From: Martensiomyces pterosporus
Taxonomy: Eukaryota; Kickxellomycota; Kickxellomycetes; Kickxellales; Kickxellaceae
Reading direction: 5' to 3'
Length of the DNA stretch: 64,000 bases
Assembly: GCA_025201845.1 (NCBI GenBank)
Contig: MU603934.1
Coordinates: forward strand, 1 to 64,000
Made by a program: the position numbers and the translations under genes. Positions 1 through 9,773 of the stretch are shown here, piece after piece. Numbering within the stretch: position 1 is the stretch's first letter; each line of letters opens with the position of its first letter. The notes below the pieces were generated by a model, which made no database searches, was not told the DNA's origin, and was given only the letters and a program-made list of their open reading frames with translations.

Positions 1-697
1 CCCCCTTGCTGTTTTGTTCACACGTCGTGCGAGTGCTTTGCCACTTGGTCTGTGCTCTTTCATATCCGCTTTTAATACCAGCGATACTACCAGGTGCCCT
101 CAAGAAGCGGCGCGAAGCAACGGCACGGAGTAAAACCACCGAGTCTTACAAAATAATGCCACGTGAGGGGATACCCGCAGGGCATCGTGATGACATTGTC
201 GTTGCGCTTAAATTGCCTGCGCTACAATCGAGCTCGCATGCTTTCTTGTAAAGACAATAGAGCTTGAAAGGGCCGAAAATGCTGACTGTGAGAGTTGCCA
301 TGGTAGATCACAAGGCTCAGCTCAGTGCTTAGATGCCTGCCCCCTCACCCTCCTCCTCCCACTCTCGCCAGGACATGCGCACTAAGAAAATTTAACCCAT
401 CGGAATCCCAGCTCCACCATGAGCGGCTCCTTTTATGTAGCGTCTATGTGACTGTGGAAGCAGACGAATGCCAGAGCGCAGGCTAATCCAATATCCAGTA
501 TATGACTGCGTTGTGTGCATTTCCCTCAGGCCCTGCACTGCTGCCCATATTTGATGCTGTCAACTGATCGTTTAATAAGCCACTAATTTTTCTTGTGCGA
601 TCACTCAATATTACTATCAGAGCCTGACCTTCATTGCAGCCTTGTTCCTGTCATTTAATACAAATAGCATATACGGTCGGAACAGCAGGAACAGCAG
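1..697. other. Left-edge intergenic region, no supported gene
   Basis: Only short reading frames without an ATG start or recognisable motif are present; the longest (about 6-251, plus strand) opens with TTG and looks like chance. The region holds the 5' flank of the TAD2 gene. The end of an upstream gene cannot be excluded. Confidence 0.5.
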
Positions 698-1258
698 ATG
701 TCGTTGACAGAAGAAAGGGCCGTAACCCGTGAGAGCCGGCTAGAGTTCATGTCCGAGGCTTTGAAGATGGCAGAAGAGGCACTTGATGCGTCCGAAGTTC
801 CAGTAGGCTGCGTATTCGTGCGAAACGACGAGATAGTCGGACGTGGGCGCAACGAGACCAACATATCAAAGAACGGCTCTCGCCACGCCGAACTAGTGGC
901 AATCGATCGGATGCTCGCCAGCGGATTCAAGCTCGAGGACTTCAAGACAACCGATTTATACGTGACTGTGGAGCCCTGCGTGATGTGTGCGTCAGCATTG
1001 CGGCAAATGGGGATTCGGTCTGCGTTCTATGGGTGTGCGAATGATCGGTTCGGTGGGTGCGAGTCTGTGCTGAATGTCAACAGCGATCGGGGGCTTGATG
1101 GATCGGCGTACCCGGCAGAGAGTGGGTACTACCGGGACGAGGCGATCCTGATGCTGAGGAAATTTTACGTGCGAGAGAATGCAAGTGCACCGCAGCCGAG
1201 AAAGAAGGCAAATCGGGTGCTCAAAACACAGGATTTACTTGTAGAAGAACGTGACTAA
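698..1258 (+). CDS. TAD2: tRNA-specific adenosine deaminase, catalytic subunit Tad2
   Basis: This 186-residue protein is a cytidine/deoxycytidylate-deaminase-fold enzyme. The zinc signature is complete: HAE at residues 63-65 gives the zinc ligand His and the proton-shuttling Glu, and PCVMC at 93-97 gives the two Cys ligands. In eukaryotes Tad2 pairs with the inactive subunit Tad3 to deaminate adenosine 34 to inosine at the tRNA wobble position, which is essential for decoding. The HAE form and the short length favour Tad2 over Tad3 (which lacks the Glu) and over cytosine deaminase. The start is the first ATG in frame, with no further N-terminal extension. The last 25 residues are basic and variable. 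It converges on the ceramide synthase gene, with about 240 bp between stop codons. Confidence 0.9.
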   Translation: MSLTEERAVTRESRLEFMSEALKMAEEALDASEVPVGCVFVRNDEIVGRGRNETNISKNGSRHAELVAIDRMLASGFKLEDFKTTDLYVTVEPCVMCASALRQMGIRSAFYGCANDRFGGCESVLNVNSDRGLDGSAYPAESGYYRDEAILMLRKFYVRENASAPQPRKKANRVLKTQDLLVEERD

Positions 1259-1500
1259 GGAAAAATACAACAGCTTTCCGTGTGAAAGAACTTGCTCTTA
1301 TGCCGAAGAGCCGCAATAAGAAGTGGTGGTTTACTGGTACATTAGGACCTACAACACATTTGCAGCTGGACAACAGGCCCATGTGAAATAGTAGGTGAGG
1401 AAAAGAGCCAAGAAAAAGCAGAAACAGAAAGAGGGAGTGTGCAATGACCAGATGCTTTTTAGCAGGGCTCATGGCTACGGAGTTCAGCTCTGCTATCAGC

Positions 1501-2784
1501 CTACTCGTCGGCCGATTCTTCTTCTTCATCCGATCGGTTGTCATCTGCGCCTTCGCCTTTGACAAGGACTTTGTAGAGCACGCGTGTGATAAGATAGAAC
1601 CAGTAGATCAAGATGCCCTGGAGCAGGCAGAGGAACGCCCAAAGAAAGCCGACAATCGGGTACGATGCATAGGAATTCGGGTAATGTGGGAACCGCTTCT
1701 CAAGGGGGATGGCGGGCGGGCCATGGGTCCAGATCGAAGCCATCATCTTCAAGCACAGGTAATGCTTGGTGACAACCCACGAAATAGTAAAGACTCCAAA
1801 CAGGATGTTGGGGACCATCTCTTGGCCCAGGTAGCGGAACAGCTTGGCTAACGAGAGGAAGAGGTCTGGGAAATCCATGACCAGCATAAAAACGTGGCCA
1901 AAGCGGGTAAAGTGGAAGGCGTACGAGAGTAGAACCAGGACAATGGTGGTGGCATGGTGGGTGAGCATCTCGTAGTGGTCCTTGCGTCTCTCCTCGATAT
2001 GGATCGTATAAATGTTGCTGAACCAGAACGCCGCTTGGACCAGGTAGAACCACTTCAAGCCGTACGGCATCAGGACATGGTCTTCAGGATAGTTGGCATA
2101 GAGGTTGGCCGTGCTCATGTAGTACGGCGATGCTTTCCATACTCTGAAGCCGATAGTCCACGACGTGGCGACGTAAATGACGCTCCACCCCATCTCGCAG
2201 AACCTCCTCTGTCTGCGCGCACTGGCGATGCTAAAGTGCCGCGGAATGGCAGGCAGGACATGGTGCAGAAGAACGGAGCGGATGGCGATTATCTGGATAA
2301 CCCAGTAAAGCACAAACTTGAAGTCGTGGATTCCGCGCACGTATCTGCTTGCCTCAGTGCCAACGCCGTCAGCGACAGTGGCCAGGTGTTGCATGCGGAT
2401 CCATAGCGACGGCCACTCAAAGCCAGCCCAGTAGCAACCGTGGATGATGGCCATGACAGAGAGTGATAGCTGGAGCTCGTTGCTGGCCAACCAGATGATA
2501 AACGGATTGCGGGTGTTTAGTATCACGTTCTTCTTGGGTGATAGGCGCCGCATAGGTTTGCCGTCCACACCAACACCTCCTCTCGGCTCGGCGGGTGATT
2601 TCACAAGGCGGCGATGACGCATGTGCCGGGCACTGCTTTTCTTTTGGCCGCTGCTAAGCTTTAAACTGGCGCCAATATCGCCCATCTCCGATGCTGGGTC
2701 TGATACCAGGTGCCCACCCCTTCGTCCATGCTCGGCACCTGTAACGGCGGCAACTCGTGGATGGCGTCTTTCAAGAGGCGGCAT
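1501..2784 (-). CDS. LAG1: Ceramide synthase (sphingosine N-acyltransferase), Lag1/Lac1 type
   Basis: The 427-residue multispanning protein carries a TLC (TRAM-LAG1-CLN8) domain over about residues 190-405. The Lag1 motif is clear: tandem His at 276-277 in THHATTIVLVLLSY, followed by D304 and D307 in MDFPDLFLSLAK. These are the family's catalytic residues. The family joins a fatty acyl-CoA to a long-chain base in the ER membrane to make (dihydro)ceramide. The C-terminus ends in a strongly acidic tail (DDNRSDEEEESADE), like the phosphorylated acidic tails of yeast Lag1 and Lac1. The first 33 residues are low-complexity and basic, so the Met at residue 34 (position 2685) is an alternative start. 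An alkaline ceramidase gene, for the reverse reaction, lies about 7 kb away. Confidence 0.93.
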   Translation of the reverse strand: MPPLERRHPRVAAVTGAEHGRRGGHLVSDPASEMGDIGASLKLSSGQKKSSARHMRHRRLVKSPAEPRGGVGVDGKPMRRLSPKKNVILNTRNPFIIWLASNELQLSLSVMAIIHGCYWAGFEWPSLWIRMQHLATVADGVGTEASRYVRGIHDFKFVLYWVIQIIAIRSVLLHHVLPAIPRHFSIASARRQRRFCEMGWSVIYVATSWTIGFRVWKASPYYMSTANLYANYPEDHVLMPYGLKWFYLVQAAFWFSNIYTIHIEERRKDHYEMLTHHATTIVLVLLSYAFHFTRFGHVFMLVMDFPDLFLSLAKLFRYLGQEMVPNILFGVFTISWVVTKHYLCLKMMASIWTHGPPAIPLEKRFPHYPNSYASYPIVGFLWAFLCLLQGILIYWFYLITRVLYKVLVKGEGADDNRSDEEEESADE

Positions 2785-2785
2785 T

Positions 2786-3422
2786 TTACAGCAGCTCGCT
2801 CGCTATGTAGTCAATTGGTTCTCTTGAAGATCTGTATGGCAGTGGCCCCAGTTTTACCAAAAGGGTGTAAATAATGGCGGCGGCAGCGATATATCCAATA
2901 CTGGCTTGGAATATGTCTTGGGTGACTGCTGGTACAGACAATGGCACCGTGCGTGGGTATAGAGCTAGATGAATAATGAAATCTGGGCTGGGTTCAGAGA
3001 ATGGCCGGTAAACCCTTGCCGCCAAGAAGCAAATTAATCAGGATACAAAATACAGAATATAAAGTGGAGTGTATGATAGAGGAGCGGCGAAAGAGAACCA
3101 GAGTACGAAGTAGGGACGGGCAAAAGCAAACAAGGAGGATACAGGGCGAGCACACAAAAGACTGGCACCGGGGAGTGTTGGGATGAAGGCTTACAAATTT
3201 GCAGCACCCAAATACGCCCGACTGTGAGCAGCAAGAGATCAGCGGAGATGGCTGGAAGAACCTTCTGAATGCCGCTATTAGAGGTGCTCTTCGGCGTGCA
3301 CAACAGAAGGCCGTCAACACAAACACAGCGCTCTTATTCGGTTTTGTGACGGCAGTGCGAGTGTAGCACCAGACACGACGCGTCCTGTCCAGCTGCCGCC
3401 GCTCTGGCCTACCTTCCTCCAT
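2786..3422 (-). CDS. Possible tiny spliced gene for a single-pass membrane protein (three-exon model)
   Basis: A 79-codon reading frame just before the LAG1 start has no ATG but encodes a convincing membrane helix (SIGYIAAAAIIYTLLV) and a tail ending IDYIASELL. Splicing can supply a start: exon 1 at 3422-3413 (ATG GAG GAA G, then GTAGGC), exon 2 at 3221-3195 (after CACAG, before GTAAGC), exon 3 from 2928 or 2925 (after CCAG or CAG) to the stop at 2786. All phases agree and give a protein of 58-59 residues beginning MEEVGRIWVLQI. The stop lies one base before the LAG1 ATG. I do not recognise the family; small ER or mitochondrial subunits have this size. The model rests on splice-site reading only. 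Confidence 0.33.
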
Positions 3423-3988
3423 ATCCAAAACTTCGAAATCTGCTTGCCGTGATCCGGGGACTGAGGCCGGCTTTTATGTCCAGGGCCAGCAATTCACTGC
3501 ACTTACTAGTGCACATCACCATTATCTAGGCGGCTGCCTGCCAAGGAGCGAGTTCCAGGTTCTTGGAAATGCAGCAGAGCGCATAAGGCCGGGCAGCGCT
3601 ACGCCAGCCTCAAAAGTGCGAGCAGCCACCGCTCGCGCCTGGCAAAGGCCAGCGACGCCCCACTGCTCCTGCTCAGGCGGGCAGTCAACTGCAGCCGGGG
3701 CGTCCGGTCAGCCACCAGACTCTGCCGCTGAAGCGGCTAAGCGCGCTTGTTCAGCAAATGGCCACGCTCGCATCGGGCAGCCTGCGCCGACGGAGGTCCA
3801 CTACCTTCTACGTGTTTGCGTCACTCAATATTTACACCCCCAGAAAAAATGCGGAAAACGAGTTTATAAAGAAGCCGGGCATGTACCACCGAGCCCAACG
3901 CTGGCAGCCTGTGTAGAAAGGCGTGGAGAAACAAATGAGCCAGGATTCTGCTCGGCTCACCTGCAGTCTATATCGCTCCACGGGCAGC
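3423..3988. other. Intergenic region, nothing recognised
   Basis: This lies between the possible mini-gene and the 3' end of the F-box/WD40 gene. The open frames here lack motifs and overlap on opposite strands. It presumably holds the promoter of the mini-gene and the 3' UTR of the UFO1-like gene. Confidence 0.5.
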
Positions 3989-6673
3989 TTAGCTGGGAGG
4001 GCTCCGCGATGCATCGTCGGTGTTTGCTACTGCTGCTTCCGAAGCCGACCTTGAGAGGAAAAGCGCGTACTCAAGCTGCTCCTCTTCGGTCATCCCTTCG
4101 AGCGCAAACTCTGATGGCATAGTGCTGCCACCTGTGGCGCTCGGGGTTTGCTCAAAATCCTGTTCTTGGGACTGGCGATCTCCCGAGTGCGCTGACGTCG
4201 CGGGACACGGATATCCGCCAGCAGCGCCACCAACGCCGCACGAATCTCGATCTCCGCCGCCTTGCTGGTGCGACTGCTGGTCGTGCTGCGAGCTGAGCCA
4301 AAGCGCATACGCCAGCTGCTCGTCCTGGTCCAGCCCAAGCTCTGACGAGGGTGCCGCAAACTCACGCTCGTAGTACATGCGACGGTCGTGATCAGCAATC
4401 CGCCGCTCCCTCTCGCGCATCGACTCTAGCTTCATGTCTTCCATGTCTTCTTGCATCTCGCGTTCCCGGTCCTCTGCCTGGCCACCAGTCAAGTGCGAGC
4501 GCAGGGCCGGCGATGCATTTGAGTGCGAGTGGCTGAGAGACGGCTGGCTATTGACAAAGCATGTTTGGATGCGCGTGCCGTTAGCGATGACCAGCCAGCC
4601 ATAGCTGCTAGCCACGTCGGCGACCAAAGTTGGGAACCCATGCGCAACGCGTGGCTCTACTTGCGATCGGCGATAAAATTCCGGCGCGTCGTCGAATCCG
4701 CCAAATCTGTCAAGTGCATCGGCAGGCGTGTCGAGCACTTGGCGGCCCCATTGCTCTGACGTCCTTGACGCCAAGATCTGTGCAAGGAAAATGTCGTTTC
4801 GGGTCTCTGCATTCATGATCGCTGGGTGGATGGACCAGAACCAGGGGTCCAGGCGGCGTGGACCACGGCCTTCTTGGGCGTCGGCCTGGTGGTCAGCCCC
4901 ATGGTTGTGGTCCCTGCGTCTGCGGTTCCTTCTGTCACCACGCCCGCCGCCCCTGCAGCGGAGCACACGAAGCAGCTGCGACGAGACTGGATCGATGACA
5001 AACACCTGGCCGTCACGCGCTGCTGAAACAACAGTGCAGGCGTTGATGCTCAGCGCAGACACAGCGTACCGATGCAAGCGTGGCCATGACCGCAGCGGAT
5101 GCACTGTGCCCACAGCGTCCGCGTCAAACATCCACAAATTCCCAACAGCATCACCAACAAGAAGTAGCCGCGTATCCACTTCGCTCTTGGAAAAGTGTGC
5201 AGACGACGTCCCGATCTTTGACAGATTGAGTCGCAAAACGCTGCTTCCTGTCTCCGTGGCAGCAGCCTTTCCTTTCCTCGTACCTGCAGTGTCAAGGCTG
5301 AGCTCCGAGTGAGACCGCGATGGGGCGCGTGAAAACCCAGGCACGTGTCGTCCTCCGTCATCCACCTTCCACCTTGCCGCAGTCACAGCTGCTGTAAATC
5401 TGGGTGCTGCCCCTGCTTGCTGCTGGTTGCCTGGCGTAAACGTGGCATGTACTCTGCCGTCGGCCGACATCCGCAGCACGCCGCCAGACTCGGTAGCAAC
5501 AATAAACATGTCGCTGTATGGGTCGCCAGTCAGCTGGACTACTGAGTGGGTTTCGCCCCCCGTCGCCCCTGGGATCGGAAACACGAATGACGGCTGAATT
5601 CGTCCTTCCGCATACTCATCCGCAGCTGGCGTAAGCCAAGGCACGTTTTCAAAGCGAGCAGGTGTGTTTTCAGGCTCCGTATTTGCGTCGGACCCGCTGC
5701 TCGATGGCTGTTCTCCCCCTGCTGATGCAAGATCCCAGACGAATATTGCTCCCACGGATGATGCAGCGACAACGTAGCGAGAGCCCTCAGCCCACGTAAC
5801 CCTCACCAGCGGCGCACCGAACACGCCACGCAAAACATGCAGCGTTTCTCCGCTCTCATCCGACCACAGGCGCACGCTGCCATCGGCGCCTGCGCTAGCA
5901 ATCATATAGTCGTCGCCACTGCCCTCATAAGCGGCCCTCCACTCGTGCTGCTGCGCCAGCTGGTCTAGCGGACCAGCGGTATCAAAGACTGGCCCCATGT
6001 GAGAGTCTACTGCAACCACCCTCTTGTGCATCGTGCCGTACTTTGTCAAGTGTGTAACCGACATCCTGCCGTCATCGTAGCCCCAGACGATCCGATCGAT
6101 CCTTGTCGAGAGCGAGCACACTCGCCCTTCCTGGTTCCCCACGTGCCCTTGCTCGCCCAGCTTGGGCATGGCAAACACGATATCATGGGTATCGTTGTCG
6201 CGCGCAAACACCTTGCCTGTCTTGGGCATGCTTCTCACAGCCGCACGTCCAGCCATCGACACAGCCAGTGCCCAGCCGTACCTCTCGCTGACGATGACCC
6301 GGTCCACAGAGCTTGCGCGCACGTTGTATTCGAGTCTCTTCTGGCCATCGCCTCCGCCAACGTCCTTCCACTGCCTGCATAGCCGCAGTCGCTGGATATA
6401 CTCGTACCGCCAGCTGCTCGTGTGCGAGCGGCTGCTGCCCACCCACGACTGCCCAGCACGACTAGTTGGCATGCGGTTGGGCAGCAGCCGCTCGAAGGGC
6501 CTTCTGGTGAATACGCACTCAAAGGCTCGCCGCCAGTTGCTGTCGTCTAGCACAATTCGCCGCCAACGCCGGCAGACGCCCCCAGCCTGGTGCAGCTCTG
6601 AGGGCTCAAGAAGTGCCAGGATCTGAATTAGAAGCTCCTCTGGCAATTCGTTGATTCTCTCAAGGGTATCCAT
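3989..6673 (-). CDS. UFO1: F-box / WD40 / UIM protein, Ufo1-like SCF substrate receptor
   Basis: The frame runs further upstream (to 6808) only through a repeat, so the ATG at 6673 is chosen; it gives 894 residues and puts the F-box at the N-terminus (about residues 5-50, INELPEELLIQILALLEP). WD40-like blades follow, for example SAGADGSVRLW and AASSVGAIFVWD. Two ubiquitin-interacting motifs sit near the C-terminus, at about residues 782-796 (EQLAYALWLSSQ) and 863-877 (EEEQLEYALFLSRS). F-box plus WD40 plus C-terminal UIMs is the domain order of yeast Ufo1, an SCF adaptor that targets proteins such as HO endonuclease for proteasomal degradation; yeast Ufo1 has three UIMs, and I see two. Long Gly/Arg/His-rich linkers are present. 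It is divergently transcribed from the HIT gene. Confidence 0.78.
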   Translation of the reverse strand: MDTLERINELPEELLIQILALLEPSELHQAGGVCRRWRRIVLDDSNWRRAFECVFTRRPFERLLPNRMPTSRAGQSWVGSSRSHTSSWRYEYIQRLRLCRQWKDVGGGDGQKRLEYNVRASSVDRVIVSERYGWALAVSMAGRAAVRSMPKTGKVFARDNDTHDIVFAMPKLGEQGHVGNQEGRVCSLSTRIDRIVWGYDDGRMSVTHLTKYGTMHKRVVAVDSHMGPVFDTAGPLDQLAQQHEWRAAYEGSGDDYMIASAGADGSVRLWSDESGETLHVLRGVFGAPLVRVTWAEGSRYVVAASSVGAIFVWDLASAGGEQPSSSGSDANTEPENTPARFENVPWLTPAADEYAEGRIQPSFVFPIPGATGGETHSVVQLTGDPYSDMFIVATESGGVLRMSADGRVHATFTPGNQQQAGAAPRFTAAVTAARWKVDDGGRHVPGFSRAPSRSHSELSLDTAGTRKGKAAATETGSSVLRLNLSKIGTSSAHFSKSEVDTRLLLVGDAVGNLWMFDADAVGTVHPLRSWPRLHRYAVSALSINACTVVSAARDGQVFVIDPVSSQLLRVLRCRGGGRGDRRNRRRRDHNHGADHQADAQEGRGPRRLDPWFWSIHPAIMNAETRNDIFLAQILASRTSEQWGRQVLDTPADALDRFGGFDDAPEFYRRSQVEPRVAHGFPTLVADVASSYGWLVIANGTRIQTCFVNSQPSLSHSHSNASPALRSHLTGGQAEDREREMQEDMEDMKLESMRERERRIADHDRRMYYEREFAAPSSELGLDQDEQLAYALWLSSQHDQQSHQQGGGDRDSCGVGGAAGGYPCPATSAHSGDRQSQEQDFEQTPSATGGSTMPSEFALEGMTEEEQLEYALFLSRSASEAAVANTDDASRSPPS

Positions 6674-6755
6674 ACTGCTGTTCCTCACAAAAGAGCTCTG
6701 TATTCTGGAAATGAGACAGAGGGAAGGCAGAGTAGAATGATAGGATGCGCACGGC

Positions 6756-6791
6756 ACAAAGTAGGGTACAAAGTAGGGTACAAAGTAGGGA
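6756..6791. repeat. Three tandem copies of a 12-bp unit in the UFO1-like 5' leader
   Basis: The unit ACAAAGTAGGGT occurs three times head to tail; the last copy ends in A. It lies 80-120 bp upstream of the chosen UFO1 ATG, inside the divergent promoter shared with the HIT gene. If read as protein on the minus strand it gives a repetitive YFVP run, which is why the longer start was rejected. Confidence 0.9.
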
Positions 6792-6945
6792 GCGGCAAAA
6801 GGAGGCAAATCGGCAGCTGCGGCAGGGACGCAAGAAAGCAGCAGCCTGTGCCTTCAAGGACATGCCTCGGTGCGTTGCCTTTTTACTCCACAGCTCCCGC
6901 ACACCAGCTTACTACCACTTGCGCCTATCTAGCTAGCTGACTGTT

Positions 6946-7395
6946 ATGCCCTGTGTGTTTTGCGACATTGTTTCCGGCACAGAACCTAGCCACACCGTGC
7001 TAGAGGACGAGCACCATGTGGCCTTTCTCTCGATATTCCCGAACACGCCCGGTTTCACCGTGGTCATCCCCAAGAAGCACGCCTCATCCGACGTCCTGTC
7101 GCTGGACGACAAGACCTACACGGACCTGCTGCTGTTCACAAAGAAGGTGGACAAGGTGCTCCGTCGCGGGCTGCAAGTTGACCGCTGTGCGCTGATAGTC
7201 GAGGGCATGATGGTGAGCCATGCGCACACCAAGCTGGTTCCACTACACGGGCTTGACGGCAGGGCATCCTTGGTGTACGATGGCGTTGCGTACTCGGAGA
7301 AGTACGAGGGATATGTGACCTCTATCGATGGGCCCCGCAAGTCGGACGAAGAGCTGGCCGCCACACTGGCAGCGATCCACCAGAACCCAGAGTGA
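6946..7395 (+). CDS. HIT-family nucleotide-binding protein with a variant histidine triad
   Basis: This 149-residue protein has the typical N-terminus of HIT hydrolases (CVFCDIVSG, with C3 and C6), a mid-domain IPKKH (H45), and a C-terminal triad SHAHTKLVPLH. The HIT motif is normally His-x-His-x-His; here H92 and H94 remain but the third position is Lys (K96). The second triad His is the nucleophile in HINT/Fhit enzymes, so hydrolysis of a nucleoside phosphoramidate or Ap4A-type substrate is still possible. The substrate is unknown. Start: first ATG, with the CxxC at the expected distance. It is transcribed divergently from the UFO1-like gene, about 270 bp apart. Confidence 0.82.
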   Translation: MPCVFCDIVSGTEPSHTVLEDEHHVAFLSIFPNTPGFTVVIPKKHASSDVLSLDDKTYTDLLLFTKKVDKVLRRGLQVDRCALIVEGMMVSHAHTKLVPLHGLDGRASLVYDGVAYSEKYEGYVTSIDGPRKSDEELAATLAAIHQNPE

Positions 7396-7627
7396 GACAG
7401 CGCGACGTGCACCTGCTGCCCCTGCCCACGTGCGCTGGCCCAATGGTGTCCCTGGCGCTCCAGCGCGGCTATCGTGCGGATGGCTATTGCGAACAAGCAC
7501 AGCACGCAGTTAAGCAGCCCCTGCACTTCCTACTCGGCTTGTCCTCCCCTCTTCCTCCCACTTTGTGTCTGAGCTTTGCCGCAGTACAATACACTGCTTT
7601 CACGCCCGTAGATCAGCGCCGGCAGCG

Positions 7628-9115
7628 ATGGCTGATCCGAACACCTCGCTTTTATCGCTCCCCGCAGAAATACTACGAAAGATCAGCTTCTATCTAGATG
7701 ATGATTCTGTGTACGACGTCAAGCACCCACGAAGGCAGCTGCTCGCGTTTGCAGCCACCTGCAGGGCCCTGAGACACACATGCTACCCAGCAATTTGGCG
7801 TCAGGCTACTATCCCGGGCAAGGGCTCTCTGGCATCGCTGCTGGCGGACAGAGGCGAGCCCCAGCGCGTGCAAGTGCCTGATTTTATCGTACCATACGGC
7901 AAGTACATCCGTTCACTGAAGATCTTTTACCAAGAAATTGAAGAGGGCAGCTTGCGTGCAGACATTGCTAAGCCGGTGTTCGAGCACTGTCCGCACCTCA
8001 ACACGCTGGCTGTGTTTGTCCCTGAGGCGATTCCGGAGAACGCATCTGGCGACAGCAGCAGCGGCACGGAAAAGCCCTTGTTGATGACTCAATTCTTCAA
8101 TGCTATGGCCAGAGACTACACACATGTCATCAAGAGGCTGCGGTCAGTTACAATCGGACAGTGTGGAGACTACACGCCTGGCAGCGGTAATTATTCGTCG
8201 CTGTATGACGTCGTTGGCAGCATGCCCAGGCTGCGCAGTCTTAGTCTCGCGGATTTCTACATCCCTCGAGCCAACCTCACGAGGATTCTAGCAGAAAAGC
8301 CAATACGCTCGTTCTGCTTGTCTGACGAGGCTGGCTGCGGCGAACACGACGGCGACATTCTAGACGCCATACCCGATGCGCACTTGCTCAGAGACCTGTC
8401 TATTGCGTGCTGCCAGTGGGTGAAAAGTCGTACGCTGCAGCAGCTCTTTTCAAGAATTACAGCTGCTGGTGCTTCGCATCTAACCAGCCTGTCGTTTGAT
8501 TATTGCATGGACTTCCCAGCAGATGAGCTATTGGAGAATCTGTCCCCAGCACAGTTTCCTTATCTCAGATCACTCAGAATCGGCGAGTGGATCGACATGG
8601 ATAGCGACAGGGCCCTCAGCTACTTTCGTACGCACACCTGGCCACGGCTGTGCACGCTCGATCTTAACGGCAGCACAATCAGCGCGGAGCTGCTTCCAGC
8701 CATAGGCAGCATGTGTCCGAACCTGCGGTCGCTCGACATTGCCTGCACCTACAGAGAAGGCGCCGAGGATAGAGGGCCGCACGTAGAGAGTATCGGAAAG
8801 CACTTCAATGCAATGCTTGGCAAGCTCGGCCAGCTTCAGCACTTAAAGGTGGCTAGCCTGGCCCCGAGCTTCACCCGAGCTGTGTTTGGCGCGGGGATGG
8901 CGGATGTCTTGAGGCACTCGCTGGTTTCGATCAGAATAGCCCAGGATCTAGAGGACCAGTCGAGCGACGTGGAGGGCATTGCAGATGGCTTAGCGCGGAT
9001 GCAGGCACTGAGAAGCATTGCTGTTGAAATCGCTGATCCTGACGACTCGCCTACATGGCACGCAGCCCTCAGCGGTCCCGCTTTTGCTAACATGTCTATT
9101 TTGCTTGACGAGTAG
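7628..9115 (+). CDS. F-box protein with probable leucine-rich repeats
   Basis: The frame opens upstream at 7565, but that codon is not ATG; the ATG at 7628 gives 495 residues starting directly before the F-box (about residues 7-50: LLSLPAEILRKISFYLDDDS). The rest is rich in regularly spaced leucines (LRSLSLADFYIP, LTSLSFDYCMDFP, LCTLDLNGSTISAELL, LRSLDIACTY), which suggests a divergent LRR solenoid, so it is probably a substrate receptor of an SCF ubiquitin ligase. The substrate is unknown and I see no named orthologue. Such F-box/LRR genes are expanded in many early-diverging fungi. An AATAAA signal follows 20 bp after the stop. Confidence 0.75.
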   Translation: MADPNTSLLSLPAEILRKISFYLDDDSVYDVKHPRRQLLAFAATCRALRHTCYPAIWRQATIPGKGSLASLLADRGEPQRVQVPDFIVPYGKYIRSLKIFYQEIEEGSLRADIAKPVFEHCPHLNTLAVFVPEAIPENASGDSSSGTEKPLLMTQFFNAMARDYTHVIKRLRSVTIGQCGDYTPGSGNYSSLYDVVGSMPRLRSLSLADFYIPRANLTRILAEKPIRSFCLSDEAGCGEHDGDILDAIPDAHLLRDLSIACCQWVKSRTLQQLFSRITAAGASHLTSLSFDYCMDFPADELLENLSPAQFPYLRSLRIGEWIDMDSDRALSYFRTHTWPRLCTLDLNGSTISAELLPAIGSMCPNLRSLDIACTYREGAEDRGPHVESIGKHFNAMLGKLGQLQHLKVASLAPSFTRAVFGAGMADVLRHSLVSIRIAQDLEDQSSDVEGIADGLARMQALRSIAVEIADPDDSPTWHAALSGPAFANMSILLDE

Positions 9116-9135
9116 TATGGCTGGCGCTGCTGCCC

Positions 9136-9141
9136 AATAAA
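9136..9141 (+). terminator. AATAAA polyadenylation signal of the F-box gene
   Basis: A canonical AATAAA lies 20 bp downstream of the F-box stop codon. Confidence 0.55.
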
Positions 9142-9690
9142 CTCTGGCTGCCATGCTAGCAACCCCCGCATTGGCCCAAGAGGCGGTCTGGCCTCCTCCG
9201 TCTCCACAGGAGAGGCTCGCCTCTATCCCCAATGAGGCAGGCGCACACGGCTAGACTGTTGAGACGGACATGGCCCTAAATCGCGTGGCAGCGAATACCA
9301 AGGCGCTGCTGCTACGGCTGGGCGATTTAATGCTGGGCGCGCTCCGTGTGCAACCAGCCCCAACTAATTTCATCTGCAGTGCTAAGGAACTCTCGGCTGC
9401 TGCTCTCCCCCCTCTCCACCCACACTCGCTAGATTGCGTGGATGCGTGGTCGGTGTGATCCCGGCACTCCGGCATTCCGGTGCACAGTAAGAAAGGAAGG
9501 AGGCGAGAAATGGGGAGTGGTGGAAAAAGGGGGCGGGAGACTAATGCCAATACTTGTTCAGGAACCTGCCGCCTGCCAACTGGGTGCATTAGGCAAGCGG
9601 CGGCATACATGTACATGCCACATGATTCGTGTTTGGCCCTTGTTCCTTAATCCTCCCCACGCCTGTATCCGCTCTATTGTGCGCAACTCG

Positions 9691-9699
9691 TATATAAAG
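9691..9699 (+). promoter_or_regulatory. TATA box of the alkaline ceramidase gene
   Basis: TATATAAAG lies about 270 bp before the ceramidase ATG and is followed by a CT-rich leader, as is common in fungal promoters. Confidence 0.55.
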
Positions 9700-9773
9700 A
9701 GTGCTTCCGCTTGCCGGGCACCGCACCCCTTTGCATGTATTAACAGGCTACTGCTGCTATATCCCGCCCCCCG

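Noticed and set aside
6..251. 81-codon frame at the left edge
   Set aside because: It opens with TTG, has no ATG before an unremarkable middle Met, and shows no motif or coding composition.
3616..4122. 168-codon plus-strand frame
   Set aside because: It overlaps the 3' end of the UFO1-like gene on the other strand and has no recognisable domain.
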